A stretch of 26,675 nt of DNA from a virus, in the IMG/VR virus record IMGVR_UViG_3300022602_000352, positions 1 to 26,675 of that record. One strand, written 5' to 3'. The notes below the pieces were generated by a model, which made no database searches, was not told the origin of the DNA, and saw nothing but the letters and a program-made list of their open reading frames with translations. The stretch's first letter is position 1. Every line of letters starts with the position of its first letter. The translations under genes and the position numbers were made by a program. Positions 5,664 to 11,982 of the stretch are shown here, piece by piece.

Positions 5664-5769
5664 CTATTACATCAGCGGGCATCCATTTCTGGTCACCGTA
5701 GTGGAAGTGCTATGCAACCTCTACCCGCTGATGTAATAGCCCCTAGATTCCGTTGTTACCTACTAGGGG
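5664..5769 (-). ncRNA. Structured 5' leader RNA, two adjoining helices
   Basis: The transcript from the promoter at 5796-5824 would contain a 7-bp perfect stem (arms 5763-5769 and 5740-5746, 16-nt loop) directly followed by a 16-bp perfect stem (arms 5724-5739 and 5664-5679). The two abut at 5740/5739 with no unpaired base and can stack end to end. The roughly 44-nt loop of the long stem contains a possible inner hairpin (TCCA…TGGA). The structure ends 5 nt before AGGAG of the downstream gene. I could not match it to a riboswitch class. Confidence 0.75.
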
Positions 5770-5795
5770 AGGTCCTTTAATCAATCAATACATGT

Positions 5796-5824
5796 ATTAT
5801 ATACCCAAAATCATTTTCTGTCAA
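5796..5824 (-). promoter_or_regulatory. Strong sigma70-like promoter
   Basis: On the minus strand a perfect TTGACA (5819-5824), 17-bp spacer and perfect TATAAT (5796-5801). The start of transcription should be near 5789, about 20 nt before the structured leader. Confidence 0.9.
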
Positions 5825-5848
5825 TTCAGTAGAAAGTATTACTTTTCT

Positions 5849-6094
5849 TCAACTCCGAAATGTTGTTTCAATCTCACGCATACAACTCAATACCACTTGT
5901 TCTTGTGTTGGCGGTACAAAATGTCTAATCTCATTTGCTCTGCTACAAGCCTCTAGACATTCTTTAACAAGCAACTCGGCGAACTTTTCTAAATCTGTTT
6001 CTTTACCATCCACAACAGGAACCATTGGATTGCTCATCAATTGAGTAAATCTCAAGCCAGCCTTTTCAGCAAGTTCTTGAATTCGTTTGTTCAT
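5849..6094 (-). CDS. MNERI/HFGVEE paralogue 4, frameshifted near its end
   Basis: Start ATG 6094 (MNKRIQELAEKAG) has GGAG about 8 nt upstream. The core EKFAELLVKECLEAC is present. In the current frame the product ends REIETTFRS at 5849. One base to the side, the same DNA reads KQHFGVEEK and stops at 5839, which is the family tail. A single extra G in this copy, or a programmed shift, or a sequencing error, explains it. With the shift the protein would be of normal family length. Confidence 0.7.
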   Translation of the reverse strand: MNKRIQELAEKAGLRFTQLMSNPMVPVVDGKETDLEKFAELLVKECLEACSRANEIRHFVPPTQEQVVLSCMREIETTFRS

Positions 6095-6345
6095 TACATC
6101 CACTCCAATAAAAACCAGTGTGCCATCTTCATGTTAGGGAATCGCATATAGTGTGGATAAGTGCTAGGGCGAATCATCTTGGCCTTGTACTTCTTTAGTA
6201 TCCTGTTAACTTCACGTTCATATCCATCATGCGGTAAGTCTTCGTCAATACTGTCTACTAGTTTGATCCAAGCAGGATGACAGTTGCGTTCAGCACCGTT
6301 ATCCCAGCAACTGATTGTAACCTTATCACCCCAGTCTTTGATCAT
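6094..6345 (-). CDS. FxLRW-like family member
   Basis: The start was set at ATG 6345 (MIKDWGDKVTISCWDNG), which overlaps the TGA of the preceding gene and has GGGGA 5 nt upstream. The frame extends to 6372 without a good site. The 83-residue product has a helical middle (YEREVNRILKKYKAKMI) and the shared C-terminus (YMRFPNMKMAHWFLLEW). Its stop overlaps the ATG of the next gene. Confidence 0.7.
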   Translation of the reverse strand: MIKDWGDKVTISCWDNGAERNCHPAWIKLVDSIDEDLPHDGYEREVNRILKKYKAKMIRPSTYPHYMRFPNMKMAHWFLLEWM

Positions 6346-6605
6346 TCTGTTCCCCAGCGTAACTTGAACCAATTAGCATCCTGTTGGCTTTCAAACATAA
6401 AGTCACGCCCACTATGTTCTACTGCAAACTTACAATTTTCTTCTATCCACATAGTAATATCAACAGCCTGTTTGTTACTACCTAGTGTAGGCAACATAAC
6501 ACGAGTCCAACCCATGCCCTCAAGCATACTCCACAGGATTTCTCTGTCAATTTCTTTAGCCATCCGGCTACCTAGTTTGTCGGCTATTTCATCTTCTAAC
6601 GTCAT
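6342..6605 (-). CDS. FxLRW-like family member
   Basis: Start ATG 6605 (MTLEDEIADKLG) overlaps the TGA of the preceding gene; a GTG at 6614 is less likely. The 87-residue product has helices (SRMAKEIDREILWSMLEGMG), a strand region (VDITMWIEENCKFAVEH) and the typical end DFMFESQQDANWFKLRWGTE, the clearest example of the motif. Function unknown. Confidence 0.75.
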   Translation of the reverse strand: MTLEDEIADKLGSRMAKEIDREILWSMLEGMGWTRVMLPTLGSNKQAVDITMWIEENCKFAVEHSGRDFMFESQQDANWFKLRWGTE

Positions 6606-6973
6606 GATGACCACTTCATTAAGAACATAGTAATATGTTTGTCGCTTTTAAATTCCCAAGTATTAAAACTCGTGCGTACTCCACAGTTACATTCCTTACT
6701 CCAATCTTGTATAGGATCCATGTCTGATTCACTGAGTCCACGTTCAAACCCACGAGGTTGTACCTCATCTACGTAGGCCTGTAGTTTCTTGCCAGGTAGT
6801 CGTTTCCATTTAATCTTTGGCTTAGGTGCTTTAGGCAACATTTGGAATTGGGTAATCATGCTGTTAACAAATGATTTGCCAGAGTTACGCCCTGTAATCT
6901 GTATTAAGCCTTTACCTTTGTACTGCGTCATACGTTTTAAGAGTTCTTGTTGGTAAGGATAGAGTCTAACCAT
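6602..6973 (-). CDS. Short P-loop protein with FxLRW-like tail
   Basis: The product has 123 residues. Residues 5-40 read YPYQQELLKRM, then LIQITGRNSGKSF with Lys33 in a GxxxGKS loop. This arrangement resembles the start of a terminase or helicase ATPase (Q-motif-like segment followed by P-loop). The rest of an ATPase is missing. The C-terminal third has KECNCGVRTSFNTWEF and ends ITMFLMKWSS, which fits the local FxLRW family. It looks like an ATPase N-terminus joined to the family domain. Whether it binds nucleotide is open. Confidence 0.7.
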   Translation of the reverse strand: MVRLYPYQQELLKRMTQYKGKGLIQITGRNSGKSFVNSMITQFQMLPKAPKPKIKWKRLPGKKLQAYVDEVQPRGFERGLSESDMDPIQDWSKECNCGVRTSFNTWEFKSDKHITMFLMKWSS

Positions 6974-7437
6974 GGCTTACATGCTTCCCAGGTACGGTAT
7001 TCATGTGCTTGCCCGCCAGCACTACGCCACTCATGACAGTTAGAGTGTCTATCATCAACCAGGATGTCTCCTGGGCGACAATGTTTGTATTTGTCAAAAC
7101 TGTATGGTCCAAAGAAAACAGGAATGCCTTCAAAATGCTTGTGTGCCCAAAACACTTTATCATAGGCGGCCCATTGTACAGCATCGTCATGTGGCAATGC
7201 TGTAAGGAATGCTAGTCCGTCTGCTTGTTTATTAGTCACTGCATCACGACAGTATTGTACAAGTTCATGTGCGCCTGCTTTCAATGGCAAGTCACGATAG
7301 AATCGTTGCTTGGCTTTAACCTTGTCCCAGTCGGCTTCTGGAATACGTTCACCGTACTCCCAGTTGCGGTTAACTATAGCACGGGCTGTAGCCATCCAAT
7401 CAGCTACAACATCATCCATATCTAAATATATAATCAT
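6937..7437 (-). CDS. 5'(3')-deoxyribonucleotidase-like HAD phosphatase
   Basis: The product has 166 residues. All HAD motifs are visible: motif I LDMDDVVADW with nucleophile Asp6 and Asp8, motif II Thr79 in FLTALP, motif III Lys118, and motif IV DILVDDR with Asp128/Asp129. The DMD..VADW signature and length fit the NT5C-type deoxyribonucleotidases, which remove the 5' phosphate from deoxynucleoside monophosphates. In a phage this would adjust the nucleotide pool during replication. The C-terminal 37 nt overlap the next gene in another frame. Confidence 0.85.
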   Translation of the reverse strand: MIIYLDMDDVVADWMATARAIVNRNWEYGERIPEADWDKVKAKQRFYRDLPLKAGAHELVQYCRDAVTNKQADGLAFLTALPHDDAVQWAAYDKVFWAHKHFEGIPVFFGPYSFDKYKHCRPGDILVDDRHSNCHEWRSAGGQAHEYRTWEACKPWLDSILTNKNS

Positions 7438-7438
7438 T

Positions 7439-7687
7439 TTATTTCTTTGCTAAGTTAGGAACTTCTAATTCAAATACATGGAACACACTATTATCTGTTG
7501 GAGTCATCTTTAAGATTTCCATTGTTCTGTGTTGTTCAGCTTCAAGCTGTGACCAAAAGAACCCTACACCCAAACTTGTACCTGCAATACTGTTTACCGA
7601 ACTACTGCTCGGACAAAAGTATGCACCAGTCTGCTTTAAAAGCATATAGACCTTTTGTGTATCGGGTTGTTCTATTGGTTTAGTCAT
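7439..7687 (-). CDS. Small protein, unknown function
   Basis: The product has 82 residues: a polar N-terminus, a helix-like YMLLKQTGAYFC, a Ser-rich loop, then GVGFFWSQLEAEQHRTMEIL and a final strand VFHVFELEVPNL. This resembles small proteins that fold as strand-helix-strand. It starts 3 nt before the previous stop and ends 2 nt before the next gene. No family recognised. Confidence 0.65.
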   Translation of the reverse strand: MTKPIEQPDTQKVYMLLKQTGAYFCPSSSSVNSIAGTSLGVGFFWSQLEAEQHRTMEILKMTPTDNSVFHVFELEVPNLAKK

Positions 7688-8148
7688 GGACTTCCGTAGG
7701 GTGTCGCCATCGATGTTTGGGGCATTTGAACTTCTGCGCCCGCATTATTGTGTTCTTCACCAATAATCTTATCAAGCATTTTAAAGTTTTCTACAGCCTT
7801 ATCAATGTCTCGATTCAAACGTTCTTCAGCATGTATGATAGCTTCATAGGCTTTCTTTAGGCTAGGATGCTCTTCACTACGGCGCTTCAAATACTCCAGC
7901 TCTTTTTGCTGTTCTTGTTCTTTGGTTTGTTTGTCACGTACCCAACTTAATACACTAGAGTCCATGCGTACTGTAGCATAACTGGAAGGCAAGTTGATCC
8001 AAGTAGTACCATCGAACGCTTGCAGATCAGATCCCGATATTCTAATCATACCCTGCATAGGGTTATTGTTGTTTTGGTTTATATAAGGTAAGCTCGTGTT
8101 GCCTCCATCTACAAAGACTCCATCAGAGCCTGTTATTCCTTTAATCAT
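7684..8148 (-). CDS. Phage protein with small structural N-domain and coiled coil
   Basis: The start was set at ATG 8148 (MIKGITGSDGVFVDGGNT); the frame continues to a TTG at 8157. The roughly 154-residue product begins with a Gly/Asn-rich beta region (NPMQGMIRISGSDLQAFDG, TTWINLPSSYATV) that resembles virion surface modules. A long charged helix follows (KQTKEQEQQKELEYLKRR to VENFKMLDKIIGE), likely a coiled coil, and the tail is Pro/Gly-rich. A structural or chaperone-like role is possible although it lies among early-type genes. Confidence 0.7.
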   Translation of the reverse strand: MIKGITGSDGVFVDGGNTSLPYINQNNNNPMQGMIRISGSDLQAFDGTTWINLPSSYATVRMDSSVLSWVRDKQTKEQEQQKELEYLKRRSEEHPSLKKAYEAIIHAEERLNRDIDKAVENFKMLDKIIGEEHNNAGAEVQMPQTSMATPYGSP

Positions 8149-8362
8149 CTTTTTCAACCTTTACAAAATGATCACTCCAGCGAAGTATAAACCATTCTCT
8201 GTGTGCTTCTTTTTTAAACGACCATAAACTTTCAGTCATGTTCATTCCTACGCCTTCAGCTTTGGCCCATGCTATTATTTCTTCATTTAACTCAGTAGGT
8301 AACTCACCTTTTTCAAACGAGATACCTGGCAAGTTAAACATTCCTACTTTTACATGCTTCAT
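8141..8362 (-). CDS. FxLRW-like family member
   Basis: The product has 73 residues: MKHVKVGMFNLPGISFEKGE, a helix (LNEEIIAWAKAEGVGM), then SLWSFKKEAHREWFILRWSDHF and a charged end. This copy shows the whole fold in minimal form: strand, helix, strand, FxLRW strand. It overlaps neighbours at both ends. Function unknown. Confidence 0.75.
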   Translation of the reverse strand: MKHVKVGMFNLPGISFEKGELPTELNEEIIAWAKAEGVGMNMTESLWSFKKEAHREWFILRWSDHFVKVEKDD

Positions 8363-8601
8363 AAAGGTTGGATAATTTCCGGTACAATAAACACTGGGCT
8401 ACGATCACGGAATGCATCAAATACATACCCGCCTTCATTTAATTGTGTTAGCAATCCATCAAAGTCTTTTACTGAATGTGTGCCTGGTACATTACGATTT
8501 TGTCCATTGATTAAAAAATACTCAAGAGTATCTTTTGGTTCGTAAGTATCTGTTTTAGTTGTTTGAAAACGGAATACGCTTTGTAGTTCTTCTAAGGTCA
8601 T
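8359..8601 (-). CDS. MTLEEL-family small protein, member 2
   Basis: The product has 80 residues: MTLEELQSVFRFQ, a polar loop, LEYFLINGQNRNVPGTHS, a helix (DFDGLLTQLNEGGYVFDAF), and RSPVFIVPEIIQPL. It is adjacent to member 3 with one base between them, a clear tandem duplication. Function unknown. Confidence 0.75.
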   Translation of the reverse strand: MTLEELQSVFRFQTTKTDTYEPKDTLEYFLINGQNRNVPGTHSVKDFDGLLTQLNEGGYVFDAFRDRSPVFIVPEIIQPL

Positions 8602-8602
8602 A

Positions 8603-8836
8603 TTATTTTGCCTTCTTTATAAATGATGGATCTGTAAAGATTGGCTCGCCTTGATCTGTATATCCTGCAAAAATAAAATGTGATTCTATTGATTCAAGTA
8701 AAGTTTCATCAACCTTATCAGTATCTACTACACCTGAACCATATGGAATGTAGTAGGTATATGTTGGAGGATAACCTCTTGGTCCTGGAACCACTGTTGC
8801 TTTGTTAAAAATTTCTTTTAATTCTTCTAGTGTCAT
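8603..8836 (-). CDS. MTLEEL-family small protein, member 3
   Basis: The product has 77 residues: MTLEELKEIFNKATVV, a Pro/Gly/Tyr-rich loop, TYYIPYGSGVVDTDKVD, a helix (ETLLESIESHFIFAGYTD) and EPIFTDPSFIKK. An AGGAG-type site stands before its ATG. The order of elements matches members 1 and 2 while the loop differs, so the copies have diverged mainly in one surface region. Confidence 0.75.
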   Translation of the reverse strand: MTLEELKEIFNKATVVPGPRGYPPTYTYYIPYGSGVVDTDKVDETLLESIESHFIFAGYTDQGEPIFTDPSFIKKAK

Positions 8837-8846
8837 TTATATCTCC

Positions 8847-9059
8847 TTAATATTCTGGTGCTGAATAATCTTTGTGTTTCTTGTATAATGCAAACCCATC
8901 TGCACCATACGCAGGACAAACTAGTACATATTGTTTCATACCATCTGCATCAACTTCGCCTGCTGTTCCGCAAATAAACGGACGATCAACTCCGTAGAGA
9001 CGTTGGAGCTCTTCTTTGAGTTTAGCGTTCTCTGTGCGTAGTTGTTCTAGTTCATCCAT
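8847..9059 (-). CDS. Small protein with N-terminal coiled coil
   Basis: The product has 70 residues. Residues 1-22 (MDELEQLRTENAKLKEELQR) have clear heptads and form a leucine-zipper-like coiled coil. The rest (PFICGTAGEVDADGMKQYVL, VCPAYGADGFALYKKH) is a short beta unit with two Cys. Dimer formation through the zipper is likely. Function unknown. Confidence 0.75.
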   Translation of the reverse strand: MDELEQLRTENAKLKEELQRLYGVDRPFICGTAGEVDADGMKQYVLVCPAYGADGFALYKKHKDYSAPEY

Positions 9060-9375
9060 TTAAGTACTCCGAAAACTTGAGTAAAAACATAGTGTACTTT
9101 CGCTCACTATAGAAGTCAAGACAAATGGCATGCTCGTTTATGTTCTCTCTATAGAACTTACGATCCTTTTCAGTATCATGCCAAATGTTATCACTACGGT
9201 CGTAATCTTCTAGCTCTTTAGTTGTTCTAGGTCTATAGCCCGTGTGCTCGCGTACAGTGAAACCCAACACACGTTTCATTTTATCACGGATCATGAACAC
9301 AGTCTTTGGGTGTTCTTTGTGTAGCTCGGCCCGAATTTTGCGCCACTGACTAGTGGAAAGCTTCAAAGTACTCAC
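9052..9375 (-). CDS. FxLRW-like family member, larger form
   Basis: GTG 9375 is preferred: AGGAG lies about 10 nt upstream, and the sequence from there (VSTLKLSTSQWRKIRAELHK) looks coding. The frame upstream to ATG 9450 is Thr/Ser-rich and overlaps the previous gene. The roughly 107-residue product contains VFMIRDKMKRVLGFTVREHT and ends CLDFYSERKYTMFLLKFSEYL, the family tail. The N-terminal part 'S..QW..IR..L.KE.P' is shared only weakly with the other copies. Function unknown. Confidence 0.7.
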   Translation of the reverse strand: MSTLKLSTSQWRKIRAELHKEHPKTVFMIRDKMKRVLGFTVREHTGYRPRTTKELEDYDRSDNIWHDTEKDRKFYRENINEHAICLDFYSERKYTMFLLKFSEYLNG

Positions 9376-9664
9376 TGTAGTCGTACTCCTCGTAGAGGTT
9401 AGTATCCGGATTCCAATGGCGTGTATCGTATATACGGAAATGGATTCCATAACCTAACACACCAATACCAAACTCAAAGCCAGCGTGATCTGTTCTGTGT
9501 GTCCAACGTAGTTCGAGATCAAACAACAAAGGACTGTAATAACTATGCTCTAGTTCCCACGCTTTGTATCGAGTTATCATGCTAGAAATACAGCCAAGGT
9601 TACGGAAGTAATCCCAACGATCAAATGGATTGGTTAGTTCAAAGCGTAGGTTTAGGATGTTCAT
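9350..9664 (-). CDS. Conserved-looking phage protein, unknown function
   Basis: The product has 104 residues and is rich in aromatic residues: MNILNLRFELTNPFDRWDYF, KAWELEHSYYSPLLFDLELR, HAGFEFGIGVLGYGIHFRIY. The alternating hydrophobic pattern suggests a beta sheet. The ATG overlaps the stop of the methyltransferase gene and the end overlaps the next gene by 26 nt. I recognise this as a type common in tailed phages but cannot name a function. Confidence 0.75.
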   Translation of the reverse strand: MNILNLRFELTNPFDRWDYFRNLGCISSMITRYKAWELEHSYYSPLLFDLELRWTHRTDHAGFEFGIGVLGYGIHFRIYDTRHWNPDTNLYEEYDYSEYFEAFH

Positions 9665-10572
9665 ACTTCCTCTTCAAACAGGTCCGGGTTAAGTTGTATG
9701 CCGTCGTCTTCTTCTGTTGCTACATTGTTTGGATCATACAAGTCTGTACGTTCTGCTGGAATCATAAAACGATCCATCATCTTCTTAACATAGCACCATT
9801 TAGGACCACGCACTACACCGTCTGCTGTTGTAATAACATAGTTACGGGTATTAAAGTAATCCATTAAGTCTTGTATAGTTTTACCAAACGCACGAGGCTG
9901 ATTCTCTACGCACTCTACTTGTACAATAGGACGGTTAGCGGCAATGGTATTTGACGCACCATCTAGTACATTGAGCTCATAACCTTCTACGTCAATTTTA
10001 ATAATGTCTACATCTGTAAAGTTATAGCTGTCTAGTGTGTGTTGCGGAACACTTACTCGTTGATAGCCTGTGTTAGTTTTAACAGTTCTACCTGTAGGAG
10101 TAGTATAGCCGTCATTAGCCACACGATTGTGTCCATCGTTCTTTTTAATGTGCATCTCTACTGTACTGGCTACAGGACCTAATGCTACATTGTAAGTTTG
10201 GATTTTAGCAGTAGGCAGTAGACTAGCCCAAGTACCATCTGCGTTCTTCCACCAGCCTGTGTTAGGATCCTGGTGTTGTAAGTTTAAGTTAATGTTATCT
10301 AATGCTACTTGATATGTTGTTGGCACTGGCTCAAAGCTGTGTACCTCTTGTGCAAAGGTAGCATACTCCCAAGTGTTCATGCCAATGTTCATACCTATGT
10401 CTAGCATCTTACGTGGGTTAGGACATAACTCACGCAAGTGAATAAGGTTTTGCTTTTGATATGGTCCTGCTTGTAGTCTTTGGGTATAGAAACTATCCGA
10501 ATCCCAAACCCACATCTGTCTGCCTATTTTGTTTGTAATTAGTATCTTTTGTGTTTGTGCCTGTACTGACAT
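9661..10572 (-). CDS. FkbM-family methyltransferase
   Basis: The product has 303 residues. Motif I (MLDIGMNIGMNT, residues 57-68) binds S-adenosylmethionine, followed by VHSFEPVPTTYQVALDN with the acidic residue expected for the ribose. IIKIDVEGYELNVLDGA is the FkbM family signature. FkbM enzymes usually methylate hydroxyl groups on sugars or small molecules, so the target could be a virion or cell-surface glycan, or a modified nucleotide; the sequence does not tell. It is the first gene after a strong promoter (10590-10618), with AGGAG before the ATG. Confidence 0.85.
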   Translation of the reverse strand: MSVQAQTQKILITNKIGRQMWVWDSDSFYTQRLQAGPYQKQNLIHLRELCPNPRKMLDIGMNIGMNTWEYATFAQEVHSFEPVPTTYQVALDNINLNLQHQDPNTGWWKNADGTWASLLPTAKIQTYNVALGPVASTVEMHIKKNDGHNRVANDGYTTPTGRTVKTNTGYQRVSVPQHTLDSYNFTDVDIIKIDVEGYELNVLDGASNTIAANRPIVQVECVENQPRAFGKTIQDLMDYFNTRNYVITTADGVVRGPKWCYVKKMMDRFMIPAERTDLYDPNNVATEEDDGIQLNPDLFEEEV

Positions 10573-10589
10573 ATTAATCTCCTGTGTAC

Positions 10590-10618
10590 ATTATATATGG
10601 TCGCAAGGTCGCAGTCAA
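10590..10618 (-). promoter_or_regulatory. Strong sigma70-like promoter for the FkbM gene
   Basis: On the minus strand TTGACT (10613-10618), 17-bp spacer, perfect TATAAT (10590-10595), followed by a short leader with AGGAG. Confidence 0.88.
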
Positions 10619-10632
10619 CACTAAAACTGATC

Positions 10633-11178
10633 TTAAATGTCCCATACTTGAAATAGGCTTTCCTCTGTTGAATTGCAAAATGGAATCATTCCATACTTGG
10701 CTTCATAGGCGCCCATTAATTGATCTTCTAGCTCATCAAACTTGTCTGTAATCCAAAAGGCAATCTCTACATCATCAAATGTAGTCAATCCCTTTTCTAG
10801 GCGCAGTTCTCTGTATTTGGCAAAGTTCTCTGTAGTACCTACACCTGCGTTCCATTTGTCTGTGCCATCCAATTTAACACCGTGCTTCCAAATACGATCG
10901 GTAATGTCTTTACCTTTACCAATGTAAAAGCCCTGTGGGAAAATGCTATCACGCAGAATATAGATACCTGGCTTGCCTTCTGTAATTGGGCAAGGGCGTT
11001 GTTCCAAAGACTCTGTTAAAGGAAGTTTGGCAAAGGTAGCAGTACCGCCGTACTTACGTGAACGCAAGCGCCAGCCGTTGTCTGTATGTGTACGCTCTTT
11101 GCTAGAACGATCCTGTTCATAATGCTCATAGACATCACCAACAAACTTATACCATTTAGTGCGATTTACTTTAGCCAT
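10633..11178 (-). CDS. GIY-YIG nuclease domain protein
   Basis: The product has 181 residues. GIY at 71-73 and YIG at 85-87 are 11 residues apart, followed by GKGKDITDRIWKH with Arg95, and an acidic helix around residues 148-153 (DELEDQL) that can supply the metal-binding Glu. This is the full GIY-YIG core. The N-terminal 65 residues are basic (SKERTHTDNGWRLRSRKYGG) and may bind DNA. It could be a homing-type or DNA-processing endonuclease. It sits 10 nt after its upstream gene in the run from the promoter at 11835-11863. Confidence 0.8.
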   Translation of the reverse strand: MAKVNRTKWYKFVGDVYEHYEQDRSSKERTHTDNGWRLRSRKYGGTATFAKLPLTESLEQRPCPITEGKPGIYILRDSIFPQGFYIGKGKDITDRIWKHGVKLDGTDKWNAGVGTTENFAKYRELRLEKGLTTFDDVEIAFWITDKFDELEDQLMGAYEAKYGMIPFCNSTEESLFQVWDI

Positions 11179-11188
11179 TTACTGCTCC

Positions 11189-11434
11189 TTACTTTAAACG
11201 AAATTTATTCAAAACACTTTCCGCTTCTGGAAAGTCAAAACCAAGCTCTGCTTCAACACGCAGTTCTTCTGCACGAAGTTGGAGCTCACGAGTGTACGCA
11301 TCCATCAGTTCCTGTGCATAGGCTTTGTCATCTTCGTCTGCTTGTGCAAACCAAGCCTTGAACTCATCGCCTTTAGTATTCAACAAGAACTCTAAGTTAT
11401 CACGATCCCATTCATTGTTAATCAAGCCACGCAT
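11189..11434 (-). CDS. Acidic helical small protein
   Basis: The product has 81 residues, nearly all helical and acidic: MRGLINNEWDRDNLEFLLN, DEFKAWFAQADEDDKAYAQE, LRAEELRVEAELGFDFPEAE. Overlap of 13 nt with the SWIM-protein gene indicates coupled translation and perhaps a shared role. No family recognised. Confidence 0.7.
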   Translation of the reverse strand: MRGLINNEWDRDNLEFLLNTKGDEFKAWFAQADEDDKAYAQELMDAYTRELQLRAEELRVEAELGFDFPEAESVLNKFRLK

Positions 11435-11799
11435 ACTAACTCCTTTACATGTTTACAAGTGCCACGGAATGTGTAACCAGGGCAAGTACAGGTGTTTTCA
11501 TCTGTGTTCACTTCGTACCAAGTGTTAGGTTTTGAACCCTGCACCTTCTTAATGAACGGCAATGGCTCAGCTACATCAATGTGTGCTTTGAGTAACTTGG
11601 CCCAATTGTTAAACGGATTGGGTTCAACTAGTTCAAACTTGCGTCCACGTTTGTCAAAGCCCTTGATTGGGCTCTTAAAGTAAAACGGTGTAGTTTCGCC
11701 CTGTTTAATATATGCAACTAGATTGTTACCGTCCAAAAGATAAGTATGATTTGGGCATTTTACATCGCCCCAATCTGTAGTTTCTAGAACTGCTTGCAT
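11422..11799 (-). CDS. SWIM zinc-finger protein
   Basis: The product has 125 residues. The C-terminus carries a SWIM-type zinc site CxC…CxH: Cys104, Cys106, Cys115 and His117 in CTCPGYTFRGTCKHV. The preceding part (FKSPIKGFDKRGRKFELVEP) is a basic beta-containing region suitable for nucleic-acid contact. SWIM domains bind DNA or protein partners in recombination and transposition proteins. This is the first gene of the longest minus-strand run, directly after a consensus promoter, so it is likely among the earliest expressed. Confidence 0.8.
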   Translation of the reverse strand: MQAVLETTDWGDVKCPNHTYLLDGNNLVAYIKQGETTPFYFKSPIKGFDKRGRKFELVEPNPFNNWAKLLKAHIDVAEPLPFIKKVQGSKPNTWYEVNTDENTCTCPGYTFRGTCKHVKELVCVA

Positions 11800-11834
11800 T
11801 ATGTGCCTTTCTTGTTTGCCTAATTTATGTGTAT

Positions 11835-11863
11835 ATTATAGCATCGTTTTAACTGGCTGTCAA
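11835..11863 (-). promoter_or_regulatory. Consensus sigma70 promoter, leftward
   Basis: On the minus strand perfect TTGACA (11858-11863), 17-bp spacer, perfect TATAAT (11835-11840). It drives the SWIM-protein run and is the left half of a divergent promoter pair. Confidence 0.92.
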
Positions 11864-11878
11864 CCTCACCAAAATACG

Positions 11879-11907
11879 TTGACTGCCAAACTTTTTGTAT
11901 ATATAAT
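11879..11907 (+). promoter_or_regulatory. Strong sigma70 promoter, rightward
   Basis: TTGACT (11879-11884), 17-bp spacer, perfect TATAAT (11902-11907). The -35 boxes of this and the leftward promoter are 15 bp apart. The leader to the ParB-like gene is about 70 nt. Confidence 0.9.
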
Positions 11908-11927
11908 AGGCACATGATCGGAAGTAA

Positions 11928-11972
11928 ATGGTTGAAAACGATCTAAACACAGCTGAATTGAGTAGGCGATAA
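11928..11972 (+). CDS. Possible 14-residue leader peptide
   Basis: In the leader of the ParB-like gene, GGAAG is followed after a short gap by ATG 11928 and a short frame (MVENDLNTAELSRR) ending TAA 11972, 10 nt before the main ATG and overlapping its ribosome-site region. It could couple or tune translation of the main gene. There is no regulatory codon run that would suggest amino-acid attenuation. Confidence 0.3.
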   Translation: MVENDLNTAELSRR

Positions 11973-11982
11973 AGGAAGTAAA

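Noticed and set aside
5664-5769. tRNA-like cloverleaf
   Set aside because: The helices are 16 and 7 bp, without D or T-loop sequences or an anticodon arm. It is better explained as a leader RNA.
6602-6973. Large terminase subunit
   Set aside because: Only 123 residues, without Walker B or a nuclease domain.
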